Assembly (NCBI GenBank): GCA_023375785.1
Contig: SZWC01002438.1
Location: 62,001 to 126,000 of the forward strand
Direction of reading: 5' to 3'
DNA: 64,000 bases
Source: Penium margaritaceum
Lineage: Eukaryota > Streptophyta > Zygnematophyceae > Desmidiales > Peniaceae
Notes under the pieces: model-generated
Database searches by the model: none
Seen by the model: only the letters and a program-made list of their open reading frames with translations
Told to the model about the DNA's origin: nothing
Shown here: in pieces, positions 11,400 to 21,521 of the stretch
How the letters are laid out: every line of letters begins with the position of its first letter
How positions within the stretch are numbered: position 1 is the stretch's first letter
Translations under genes and position numbers: made by a program

Positions 11400-14300
11400 G
11401 TCAGAATGAACTGAGTCCACATGCTTTCATGCAGAAATGCTGCTTCTCACGGGTCCATGGCTTGGTGTAGAAATCAGCGACCTACTTGCTGGTTGGAGTA
11501 AACTCCAGCTTGATAGCACCCTCCTGCACCATGTGCATGATGAAGTGATATGCGATGTCAATGTGCTTGGTACATGCATGGTGCTCAAGATTCTTGGCGA
11601 GTGTGATTGCGCTCTTGTTGTCAACGCGCACAGGAACTGGAACTGCTACACTCCCACTCATCACTGCCATGAGACGCTGAACCCAAACTGCTTCCTTGGC
11701 TCCAAAGCTGAAAGAGACGTACTATGCTTCCGTGCTTGAGGTGGCCATGACTACCTGCCTCTTGCTGCACCAGCTGATGGCTCGACCATTCATGAGGAAG
11801 GCATGTCCAAAGATGGACTTACGGTCCTCAGGGTTTGAAGCCTTATCTGTGTCTCTGGAGCTAATGATGCTGTTGTCGTTGCCGTTGTAGGTGATGCCGA
11901 TGTTGATGGTTCCAAAAAGGTAGCAAAAGATGCGCTTCACTGCCTTCTGGTACTCAGGTCCGGGGTTTGCCATGTACTGGCTAACAACGCTAACAGCCTG
12001 TGCGAGGTCCATTCTTGGTTGCCACCATCAGGTACATGAGGCTGCCGACGACGCTCAAGTACTTCTGCCGCTCAGATGCATTTACTTCTCCATTGAAGCT
12101 CACCAGATACTGCCGCGTCTCCAGCGACGTGCCGATGGGTTTTGCCTCTGTCCATGTTGAGTTTGGGAAGTCGAAGTCGATGGCCAAGTCGGAAGTCGAA
12201 AGTCGGAAGTCGGCTCCTGATGAGCCAAGTCGGAAGTCGATTTTCCTCCAACTGGTTAGGAGGCTCATTATGTTCTGCCAACTACTGCATCTCAAGTACA
12301 CTATAGTAAAAAACATTAGTTATGTGTCTTTCACCACTTAGTTGATTGCATATATAACAAATATATGATGTCATAGGAAGCCACTTGTAAACAAAATGTA
12401 GCTCGATGAGGTGTTTATGCACATCCGAAGTGTGAACATTCATAACTTTCTCCTAGTTTAACGGAATTTAGCGATTCAAATTGCGTTGGAACCAACAACT
12501 CATGATCTATGTTCCACTGTCAATATCTAAGTCGACTTTTAGTCGACCTTGACCGACTCTCCAACTTAGACTTTTACCCCAAAAGTCGGAAGTCGAAGTC
12601 AACATGGGCCTCTGCCATGCCAAACCGCTACAAAACATCCTTGATGTAGCCACTCTGCTGCAGCAAGAGAGAGCGTGATTTGCGGTCACATGTGATCTCG
12701 ATGTCGAGGAAGTATGATGCCTCCCCGATATCAAAAATCTGGAAGCGCTCTTCCATGGCTTCCTTGAACTCCTGTAGCGTAGACATGCTGTTGGAAAGGA
12801 GGAGCATGTCATCCACATAGACGATAATGATGAGTACCTCATGACCATGCTGCCAGCGATAGACGTTGTAGTCACGCTCACTGCGCTCAAACCCCATGTA
12901 CTGCAGTGCATAGGGTTTGAGCATGTCGGTGAAGAAGCAGCACCGTATCGGTTCCATGGATGGCCTCAAGCAAGCGTGGCGTGCTTGGTTCCAAGCACGC
13001 GACGCTTGCTTGAGGCCGTACAGCGACTTCGGCAACTTGCAAACCAGGTGCTCCTGGCCATCCATCACAAACCCCTCCGGCTATTCTATGTAAATCTCCT
13101 CCTCCAGGTCACCGTTCAGGAATGCTTTCTTGACGTCCATGTGGTGGACCTCAAAGTCCTCTGCTGCTGTATAGGAAAGGAGCGTACGCACAGAGGCAAA
13201 CTTTGCAATAGGAGGAAAGGTCTCCATGTAGTCGATGCCTTCCTACTGCGAGTAGCCCTTGGCGACCAGCCTTGTCTTGTACTTTTCCAGGTTGCCATCT
13301 ACTCCCCGCTTCCTCTTGAATACCCACTTGCATTTGATCACCTTACGTCCAGGTGGACGCTCAGTTAGCTCCCACGTACCGTTGTGGAGTTACGACAGTA
13401 TCTCTTATTGCACAGCTTGCGCCCAATCTGCTGCATCTGGTGCAACCATGGCCTCCTTCTACGACGCCGGCTTATCAGAGTCTGCTACAACTGCGATGTT
13501 CATGTGGTCTGGATTTTGGAGCATTTAGAAATGCCCGCGCTCACCAGGCTTGTAGCGTACCCTGAGAGGGTACCTTGGACCTGGTACTACAGTGTTAGCA
13601 GGCGGCTGGCGCGATGTTGCTGGCACAACTACTTCTGCTGAAAGTGGTGCATCTTCTTCATCTGCTTCTGCTGATGAGGCCGTTGTATCTGCTGCATCAG
13701 GCATGGGAGAATAGACTTGTTCTCCCACTGTCACAGTCGAGGAAGGATCAGGAGATACGGGGTCAGGGAGAATGTCTACTCCAACTACCTCGTGATCTAT
13801 TACTTTTGCTGCTTCTTCACCGACAATGTTGGTGCCCATGATGTTGCTCTCATTGAAGACGACATCCTTGGATATGATGAGATGGCGTGTATCCCTCTTG
13901 TAGAGGTAATACGCCTTGCTTGCCACGTCGTAGCCAATCATCACCATTTCCGCGCTCTTCGCGTCCCACTTTTGCCGCTTCTCCTTTGGCACGTGCATGT
14001 GCGCCAAGCTGCTAAACGCGCAAAGATGATCCACACTCGGCTTCTTGCCAAACCACACCTCGTACGGTGTCATCTGCTCCGGGGTCTTTATTGCACAGTG
14101 GTTCTTGATGTACACCGCAGTGCTCACTGCTTCCGCCCAAAAGTCGTAGGTGACCCGAGCCGCGTGCAGCATGGAGTGCGCTGACTCAACGATGGTGCAA
14201 TTGGCGTGTTTTGCTACGCCGTTCTGGTGCGGCGAGTATGGCGCAGTGCGTTGCGCCTTGATGCCTGCTGCTACGAGGTAGTATTGGAACTCCTTGTTCA

Positions 14301-16158
14301 GGTACTCTCCACCGCGGTCGCTGCGGAGCGCCTTGATTTTCTTGTCGGTCTGGTTCTCCACCATGGCCTTGAACTCCTTGAACCTGTCAAAGGAGTGGTC
14401 CTTGGAGGGAAGGACGTAAACAGCAGTGTAACGGCTGAAATCATGAATGTAGGTGAGAAAATACCTAGAGCCTCCAAAGCTCTAGGTCTGCCTCGGGCCA
14501 CATGACTCTGTGTGGACAAGCTCCAGTACCTCCTTTGTGTGCTCTCCTGCTTCAGAGAACGCCTCGCCATGCTACTTCCCCTCCAAAAAGCCGATGCACA
14601 ACTGCTGCTCAAAGTTAGAGATGGTGGGCAAGTCACGCACCATCTGCTTCGTTTGAAGTTGCTGTAAGGAGCGCATGCCGATGTGGCCGAAGCGCGCATG
14701 CCAGATTTTGCCATCTGAGGCCTGCACTACTGCTGCAAGGCTCTGCTCACGCGGGATCTTGGTCACCCCCAGCGGGCATTACATATCGCCTTCTTTCACC
14801 GACCTGGCCAACTCCTTTCTTGTTTCCTTATCAAGGATGTAGCCATAGTCATCATCAAAGACGACGCGTAGTCCTGTGTTGGTGAGAGAGGACACTGAGA
14901 GAAGGTTGAACGCAGCATCAAGCACATACAGCATGCCATGGCACACTCCCACTTCAATGCCACGCGAGGTCTCCAACCACATCTCCACAATTCCAATCCC
15001 CTAAACATACACCACCCAATCATCACCCAAAGCAATCAGACGGGAGGGAATGGAGAGCAGTTGCGTAAACCACTCCTTGTGGTGCGTCAGACTCTTCGTA
15101 CACCCGGAGTCCTTGTACCCCGCCAAATCCACCTTTTCCTTCTGCGACATGTCAGACTTCGTCATGAAGAGGCGGTCGCGCACCTCCTTGGCGACGTTCA
15201 TGTTGCCAAAATGGCGCACGCTCGTCTCGTTCTGCTGCTGCTGCTACTGCTGACGTTGTGATTGCAGCTACTGCTGTTGTGGAAATTACTGCTTTTGCTG
15301 CTGCTGCTGCTCCTCCTTCTGGTCCCTCTTGAACTTGAAGCACTCTTTCTTGTAGTACCCTTCATTTTTGTAATAGTGGCACTTGCCTTTCTTCTTGCAT
15401 CTCTGCTGTCCCGACTACTGCTGCTGCTTGTTACGTGAGCCCATGGCCATGAAAGCTGCTTCACTGCTGCTCCTGCCGCCATTGTGCTTTCCTGCATTGC
15501 GACGCAGTTCCACCTGCAGCAAGTACATGCAGATGAAGTCGAGGTCAAGGGTTGGCTGGCACTCCATCGTCTCTCATACCGTGTCATAGCTTGTTGGGAG
15601 TCCCCTCAGCAAGAGGAGGACGAAGCGCATATCTTCCACAGGGTTGCCAGCCCCTTTCAGCTGCTTTGCCTGCTCCATTGCCCTGTCCAAGTACGCCTCC
15701 ATCCCTTCGTCACCCTGCATTTTCAACGCCATCATCTTCTCCTCCAAAAGCATGAGGAATGCAGGATCCTTGCTCTCATACTTCTTGTACAACGTGTCCC
15801 ATCCCTCTTTAGTAGTAGCCTTATCACTCACGTACTGAAGATGCGGGTTGGAGATGGTGTTGACAAGCAGCCTATAGGCCTGCCTGTCCTTCTTCTTCCA
15901 CTCCACATATGTCGCTGCTGCAGTTGTAGATGAACTTACATCTGCTACACCTTTTTGTGGCGTCTTTCCCGCCACCACCTCTGCTACGGTGATGCCTTTT
16001 GCCTGTGGAGGCAGAGCGCGCTAGTCGCCGCTCATCGCCTCCCACAAGCTCCTCTCCTCCAAAAGGAGGCGGGTACGGAACTCCCAAAACGTGAAGTTGG
16101 CGCGTCCTTCCAGCCTCTCCAAGGGCAAAGCTGCTGTTACAACGCTTACTGCTACCAT
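11400..16158 (-). pseudogene. Fam1 gag-pol relic (copy C)
   Basis: All Fam1 domains can be traced on the minus strand: gag from 16158, CCHC and CAG-repeat linker around 15230-15420, protease near 15100, pre-integrase zinc region near 14600-14720, integrase core about 14180-14560, RT about 12640-13400 with the inverted YVDD codons at 12809-12820, and RNase H about 11400-12000. A hAT-like element sits between RT and RNase H. It is broken in more than ten places. Confidence 0.9.
12152..12607. mobile_element. Non-autonomous hAT-like element, 456 bp, in copy C
   Basis: The insertion has short terminal inverted repeats (CCATGTTGA at the left, TCAACATGG at the right) and an 8-bp target duplication GCCTCTGT (12144-12151)/GCCTCTGC (12608-12615), one base different. 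Uninterrupted Fam1 copies read GCCTCTGCCATGCC at this point. Both ends are crowded with short GTCGGAAGTCGAA-type subterminal repeats, a habit of plant hAT elements. The middle is AT-richer. No transposase reading frame is present, so it depends on a partner. The 8-bp duplication favours hAT, but the tip does not show the usual CAGGG-type start, so the superfamily is inferred. Confidence 0.72.
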
Positions 16159-16360
16159 TTTGAGACTTGGTGATGCTGAGCGCTGCCCTTGAGTTGCGGC
16201 GCTACCCCTGCTTCTGCCACAAATCTATCTGATAGAAAATGGAATGTAGAGGCGAGTTCACTGGGAATTTCGAAAAACTAAGTCCACCACTGGAAAATTC
16301 AGCTCAAAACCATGCAGATCGGTCCATAAACAGGATCATCAATTGGGGATTGTAAAAGAT

Positions 16361-16475
16361 GGATCAATTGCTTCAGCTCGTACGACTTCGCCAACTATTG
16401 CCTCTAACTAGAATACCTTGAAAACGTTTTTTGTCGCCTAGAGCATGCGGAACTATTTTGCCCTGCCTAGAACTA
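16361..16475 (+). repeat. Left terminal inverted repeat of the MULE-type element
   Basis: This arm pairs with 18716-18830. The outer 54 bp are strongly conserved. Further in, similarity continues in blocks (GAAAAC, GTCGCCTA, TTTT, CCTAG). Confidence 0.8.
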
Positions 16476-18715
16476 GTTTCGATGCTTCGAAAGCCGACGA
16501 AGTGCGTCAGATGAAATAGAGCAGACATTCAAAGCGATACGATATCTCTCGGGTCACATGAGGGCTTCTCAAGGCAGAAGATGGAGAAGGGTACCTACGA
16601 GTTATACAACGGCATGGACGTCAGGGAAGAAAACGACGAACATGTTAGCATTTGAGTGAAGAAAAGGTCATAAACTTGTGATGATGAAACGTTTTTCTAT
16701 CATAGTAAAGGAGCCCTGTCAACTCTTGTTAGATAGAGAATGGAGAAGAGGTTATTCAAACAAAAAATCATTAAATTTCAATGATAAAGAATATGTAAGT
16801 CCACAAGAAATCGGTTAATATTGTTAATAATGTTTTGAATTTTATTTTGTTTGTATGGAAATTGAGATAACATGAGAATAATGAAAACTCGACTAGAGGA
16901 AAAAGGATTAGATCTTGAAATCATGAGAGATGCACTATAAAAAACTATCGATTCATATTATTTTCATTTATAACTAACATTATTATTTTATCATCCTTAT
17001 TTCCTAATTGATGAGAAAAAACAAAAAAATGACAATACTCATTTATAAAGTTTAAATGTTGTATAAGTCAGATCCTTTAAGTTTTTTACAAACTTTAAAT
17101 TTTAATGATCATCTATATCATCTAATCCGTAACTTTTCTCATGAATGAATGTAAAAAATTATTTTCCTTTAACGAAAACATTATTCACACATATATCTAT
17201 GTATGTATTTTAAAAGAAAAAATTACCATAATTCACCATCAGTTTCATAAAAGTGATATATGACTTAGTTTCACCTATTGAATTGGAAAAAAACTTTTCT
17301 AGAGGTGAAATACTAAATTATAGTGTGTTTGCTATGTTGAGAATCAAAATATTTGAATAATAATTCATAAAGAATTTTAATTTGTCATTTAAAAACTATG
17401 TATTTAACTAGTAAAAACTGAACATGGATATGAAAAGATTATTTCACATTCATTCAATTCTAATAAGAAAAATATACATATGATAACACTTGTTAACTTC
17501 AGTGTGGGGAAAAGTTCTACTTTAAGTTTAAATCAGTTCTTCTATATATCAACACATAAATACATTGTTTTATATGGATAAACCATAACCATAGATATGA
17601 AATCAATAGAATAACAAAGTAATGCATGTTTCAACGAATTTGATACTACCCATGTTTCTAGTACTTAATTACCTCCTTATATTTAGGAATAGGTTGTTAA
17701 GGCCTTTTCAATTTAGATACAAGTGATGGACATCAAAATAAATGTGCAAAATCTATTGCAAAATGTATAAATATTACATTAATAAATATCGGCGTATTCT
17801 TTATAATCATACAAATATTGCCTGAAAATTGATATGAAAACCTTTTTTCAAGTGTTATTTTTCAATACAATTGTTATGGATGAGAATCCTTAAACTTAAA
17901 TATAAATGATATGATCCTTTCATTGATTTTCTTTTTCTTCATTTGAATTTATTCAATAAAATATTTTTGTAATTTATATATTTTTCACAAAGTTATCTGA
18001 ACATATATTTACTTTGATGAAGTTTTGTTCTATTCAATGCTTCTATCATGAATGTTAGATTATTGAGAATTAATTTACAAAAAATCACAATATATTATAT
18101 TTTTCATAGAGTTTTTAAGAACACTCATATGAAGGAATACATTCCATAGAAATTTCAGCACTAGATTTGAAGGACTATTGATTTTTCCAACTCACAAAGC
18201 CCACCAAAATATTAAAAAATTACGTTTCTTGTATATTGACTTAACTTGAATGTGAGGAATTTTTCCTGGATTGATAGTATAGAATTGTTTTAAGATTTTT
18301 CATAGTTTAAACTAATAATTAAGTATTAATGTTTCGTGCAAAACGGACATTTCATGGATTTGATGTGACCTAGTAAATGCATAAGGAAATCTGACCATAA
18401 TTATTTCATCATGAAATCATCATGAAGTTTGCTTCTAATTAGAAAAAAGTTATCATAAATCAAAATAAATGCAATGGTCTCACTTTCCAAATTATTTTCA
18501 TAGTATGAAAAACAAAATATCACTTGTTTCATAGTATATCACGAACAAACTTCTCTCTTAGTTGGTCTTGCTTTCAATTTCCATGATGTTTTTTGGATGT
18601 TGTACTTTACTGATTTGTTTCCAAATGCCCCTTTTAGACCTGAATCATGTAGGGACCTTCGAAAGTACTTTCCGTTGCATCAAATGTACACTGCCGGAAG
18701 TCGAGGCGCAAAAAG

Positions 18716-18830
18716 TGGTCCTAGGTATCGCAAAAATATTGCGCTATGTTTAGGCGACGGAATTAGTTTTCGCAGCATTCTAGTTAGAGGCATTAGTTGG
18801 CAAAGTCGTGCGAGCTGAAGCAATTGACCC
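18716..18830 (-). repeat. Right terminal inverted repeat of the MULE-type element
   Basis: This is the inverted partner of 16361-16475, ending ...GCAATTGACCC at the junction with the Fam1 leader. Confidence 0.8.
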
Positions 18831-19233
18831 TTGAAAGATATGCCTCTTGAAAACAGGGTATACTTCCGCTGCTACTCCAGCTCACACCAGCCAGCTTGTA
18901 AACGGTGTTTCTCCCAAACGTACCAATGGAATGCAAATTATTTCCCCAATAAAAAGCTTAGGAAAAATACTTCAATTTGTATATGCTACTTTTTAAATTT
19001 GACAAAGAAACGAGAGAGTTATGGTCATCACAAGGCGACAGTCTTACTCAGAGAGAAGAGTGTAGCCCTGGCCGACCTCGTTTTGAGCATAACTCTCAAC
19101 ATGAATGTAGGATCTTTGCAATCTTGGGCTTGTTACAAAGCTTGTCTCTTGAACTTGAATTTTGGTGAGGGTTTTACCCCAACCCATCACTCTCAAAGTG
19201 ACGGCCTGTGCAGGCTGAAAGTGGCAGATCTTG

Positions 19234-19245
19234 GCTCTGATACCA
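19234..19245 (-). other. Primer-binding site, initiator tRNA-Met 3' end (copy C)
   Basis: GCTCTGATACCA on the plus strand lies two bases from the 5' LTR and matches the 3' end of plant initiator tRNA-Met exactly. Confidence 0.9.
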
Positions 19246-19247
19246 AA

Positions 19248-19985
19248 TGTTGGAACTGGAGGAGAGACGAAGCTTTGGAGCAGCGAGCATGTGGGACTGG
19301 AAGGGCATTACTTGTGCTGAAGAATGGTTATTGAATCACTCACATTGATGGAGTACATATTGAGCTAGAGCTTGGGTAAGTCAGCCTTCTCACAAGCCAC
19401 ACCACTTAGCCATGGAGGCTAAGGCCCACACACTAGAGTCCATAATCTCACACAAGGGAGGAAATCAGCCTATAAATCAGGCTGACCACTCATATACAAC
19501 CTAAAGAGCTAGAAAATGCTCTCATGGCACACCCCTAGTGGTCACATAACCTACAATCCCATGGAGAATCGCCATGTGTCCAAGGCTAGCACACAAGGAT
19601 CTGAACTCACCTAAAAAGTAAGGAGAGGTACCTTTTTCCTAGTCAGCACACTCTGACATGGCAATGCAAGAATCTAGGACCTTTTTGGATATTTCTCCCA
19701 TCAGGTCTTGACTTTGGATCTCGTGCCATTTTCTTTTCTTAGGCTAAGGCATGGAGCCATCGCCCATGGTCACCCGGATATCGGCGATCGATGACTGCGA
19801 AAACTTCAAAAATTCATATCTCCCAATCCGACTGTTGGATCGGCCTCAAACTTGGACCGTAGACATTTTGCCACCTGATCTTTGCAATGGTGAAGTCCGA
19901 TTGATGATCGGAGTAGGCATCTGGTGCTTTCCTGGAACTTGCTCTTGTGGACCTGAAACTTAGCCGGATGGCTCCTTTTCCAACA
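19248..19985 (-). repeat. Fam1 copy C 5' LTR
   Basis: The 738 bp minus-strand LTR reads TGTTGGAACTGG...CCAACA on the plus strand and is followed by target copy CATGA. Confidence 0.93.
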
Positions 19986-20281
19986 CATGATCACCCTTGC
20001 CTAAATGGTGCTCCCTGTGACCGCCGAGTGGTGCGAGCCAGCCAAGTGGTGCCAGCCACCATGAAGGACCTTGGAATGATCTAAGATACATTTTAGAATC
20101 TTCCTGTCCTCCTTTTGCTGTCAAAGAAAATTAGTCACTGGGCTGTGAATCGACACTGTGACCTCTCGCTTCAGAAACTTACTTTTCAATGTCTAAGCCT
20201 GAAGGAGTTGTCCTAGGTAGTATTTTCTGGCTATACTATGGAGTTTAGACCAAGAGAACTTGCTCCAAAGGAGCAGGCCAT

Positions 20282-20420
20282 GCAGGGGCCTTTCCTGATG
20301 TTTGTGGGGAGGCGTTTTATTTCCTTGGCATCTAGATCACTCGTGACCGCAAATCACATTATCCTTCGCTGCAGCAGAGTTGTTATGTCAAGGATGTCTT
20401 GTAGCGTTTCGGCATGGCAA
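20282..20420 (+). mobile_element. Fam1 RT fragment
   Basis: About 140 bp match the Fam1 RT region around the FLGIQITRDRK motif (compare 4850-4975 in copy A). The fragment abuts the truncated Fam2 LTR on the left and Fam2 copy B2 on the right. It may be the right-hand part of the same old Fam1 copy seen at 9635-10261. Confidence 0.7.
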
Positions 20421-20764
20421 AGGCCAAGGAGAGTCTTGCCGTAAGAGTTGATGGACTCTACGTGCTGCATACCAAACCCCTCGAGAGTACAAATGAGGGA
20501 TATGCGGTGGTTGAAGAGCCAAAGTCTCCAAAGCTTGATGTTACATTATAGGCGATTACCATGGCAGCCAGCTCCACCGACACAAATTTTGAGCTGTGGC
20601 ATAGGCGGTTTGGCCATGTGGCCAACAGCACATTGCAAGCTATGCAAGAGCAGGAAGAAGTTCATGGGATGGAGGGATGCAAGGCCAAGGATGAGGGAAG
20701 GTGCAAAAAGATGTGTGAGCCATGCCGCCAAGGCAAGGCAAAGAGAAAGCCCTTTGAGCGTAAT

Positions 20765-21502
20765 TGTTGGAACTTGAGGAGAGAGGGAGCCTTGGAGCAG
20801 CGAGCATGTGTGATTGGAAGGGCATCACTTGTGCTGAAGAATGGTTGTTCAATCACTCAAAATGATGGAGTACATATAGAGCTAGAGCTTGGGCAAGTCA
20901 GCCCTCTCACAAGCCACACCACTTAGCCATGGACGCTAAGGCTCATACACTAGAGTCCATAATCTCACACAAGGGAGGAAATCAGCCTAGCAATCAGGCT
21001 GACCACTCACACACGACCTAGAGAGCTAGAGAATGCTCTCGTGGCACACTCCTAGTGGTCACATAACCCACAAACCCATGGAGAATCGCCATGTGTCCAT
21101 GGCTAGCACACAAGGATCTCACCTCACCTTAAAAGTAAGGAGAGGTACCTTTATCCTAGTCAGCACACTCTGAAAAGGCAATCCTAAGACCAAGGACCTT
21201 TTTGGATATTTCTCCCATCAGGTCTTGACCCTGGACCTCTTGCCTTTTTCTTTTCTCAGGCTAAGGCATGGAGCCATCGCCCATGGTCACCCGGATATCG
21301 ACGGTCGATGACCCCAGAAACTACGAAAATTCATATCTCCCAATCCGACCGTTGGATCGGCCTCAAACTTGGACCGTAGACATGTTGCCACCTGATCTTT
21401 CCAATAGTGAAGTTGGATTGACGATCGGAGCATGCATCTGGTACTTTCCTGGAACTTGCTCCTGTGGACCTGAAACTGAGCAGGATGGCTCCTTTCCCAA
21501 CA
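20765..21502 (-). repeat. Fam1 copy D 3' LTR
   Basis: The 738 bp LTR reads TGTTGGAACTTGAGG...TTCCCAACA on the plus strand and is followed by the inverted polypurine tract ATCTCCCACTTT at 21503-21514. Confidence 0.95.
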
Positions 21503-21521
21503 ATCTCCCACTTTGCCGCAG

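Larger units (their letters stand above)
16361..18830. mobile_element. Non-autonomous Mutator-like (MULE-type) element, 2470 bp, in the copy C leader
   Basis: Long terminal inverted repeats bound the insertion: the first 54 bp of each end (GGATCAATTGCTTCAGCTCG and the inverted right end) agree at all but about four positions, with weaker similarity to about 115 bp. The flanks GTAAAAGAT (16352-16360) and TTGAAAGAT (18831-18839) are a likely 9-bp target duplication with two differences, and the Fam1 leader resumes directly after it (compare 25685-25715 in copy D). Long inverted repeats with a 9-bp duplication fit Mutator-like elements; hAT is the alternative if the duplication is read as 8 bp. 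About 16700-18560 is very AT-rich, unlike everything else here, and has no frame long enough for a transposase. The interior may be captured host DNA, but I recognise nothing in it. Confidence 0.8.
10644..19985 (-). mobile_element. Fam1 Copia LTR retrotransposon copy C, full length, carrying two DNA transposons
   Basis: Two Fam1 LTRs in minus orientation bound a complete set of Fam1 parts. Perfect 5-bp target duplications CATGA lie at 10639-10643 and 19986-19990, within a Fam2 LTR. The span is 9.34 kb. Removing a 456 bp hAT-like element (12152-12607) and a 2470 bp Mutator-like element (16361-18830) with their target duplications leaves about 6.4 kb, the family's usual length. The coding region is broken in more than ten places and the LTRs differ noticeably, so C is one of the older Fam1 copies, in keeping with its having collected two insertions. 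Confidence 0.93.
10262..20281 (-). repeat. Fam2 LTR, truncated, split by Fam1 copy C
   Basis: Fam2 LTR sequence begins TGTCAACTTGCC at 10262, is interrupted at 10643, and resumes at 19991 after copy C, reaching about 20281. No primer site precedes it and no polypurine tract follows it. Fam1 sequence in plus orientation lies on both sides, so it may be a damaged solo LTR inserted into an older Fam1 copy. Confidence 0.7.

Noticed and set aside
16700-18560. AT-rich block as organelle DNA insertion or host promoter region
   Set aside because: It is bounded by inverted termini and a target duplication inside a Copia leader, and no organelle gene is recognised. The interior of a DNA transposon is the simpler reading.
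10262-20281. Intact Fam2 solo LTR
   Set aside because: The right end is truncated and no matching target duplication to GTAGT (10257-10261) is found, so an intact solo LTR is not supported.
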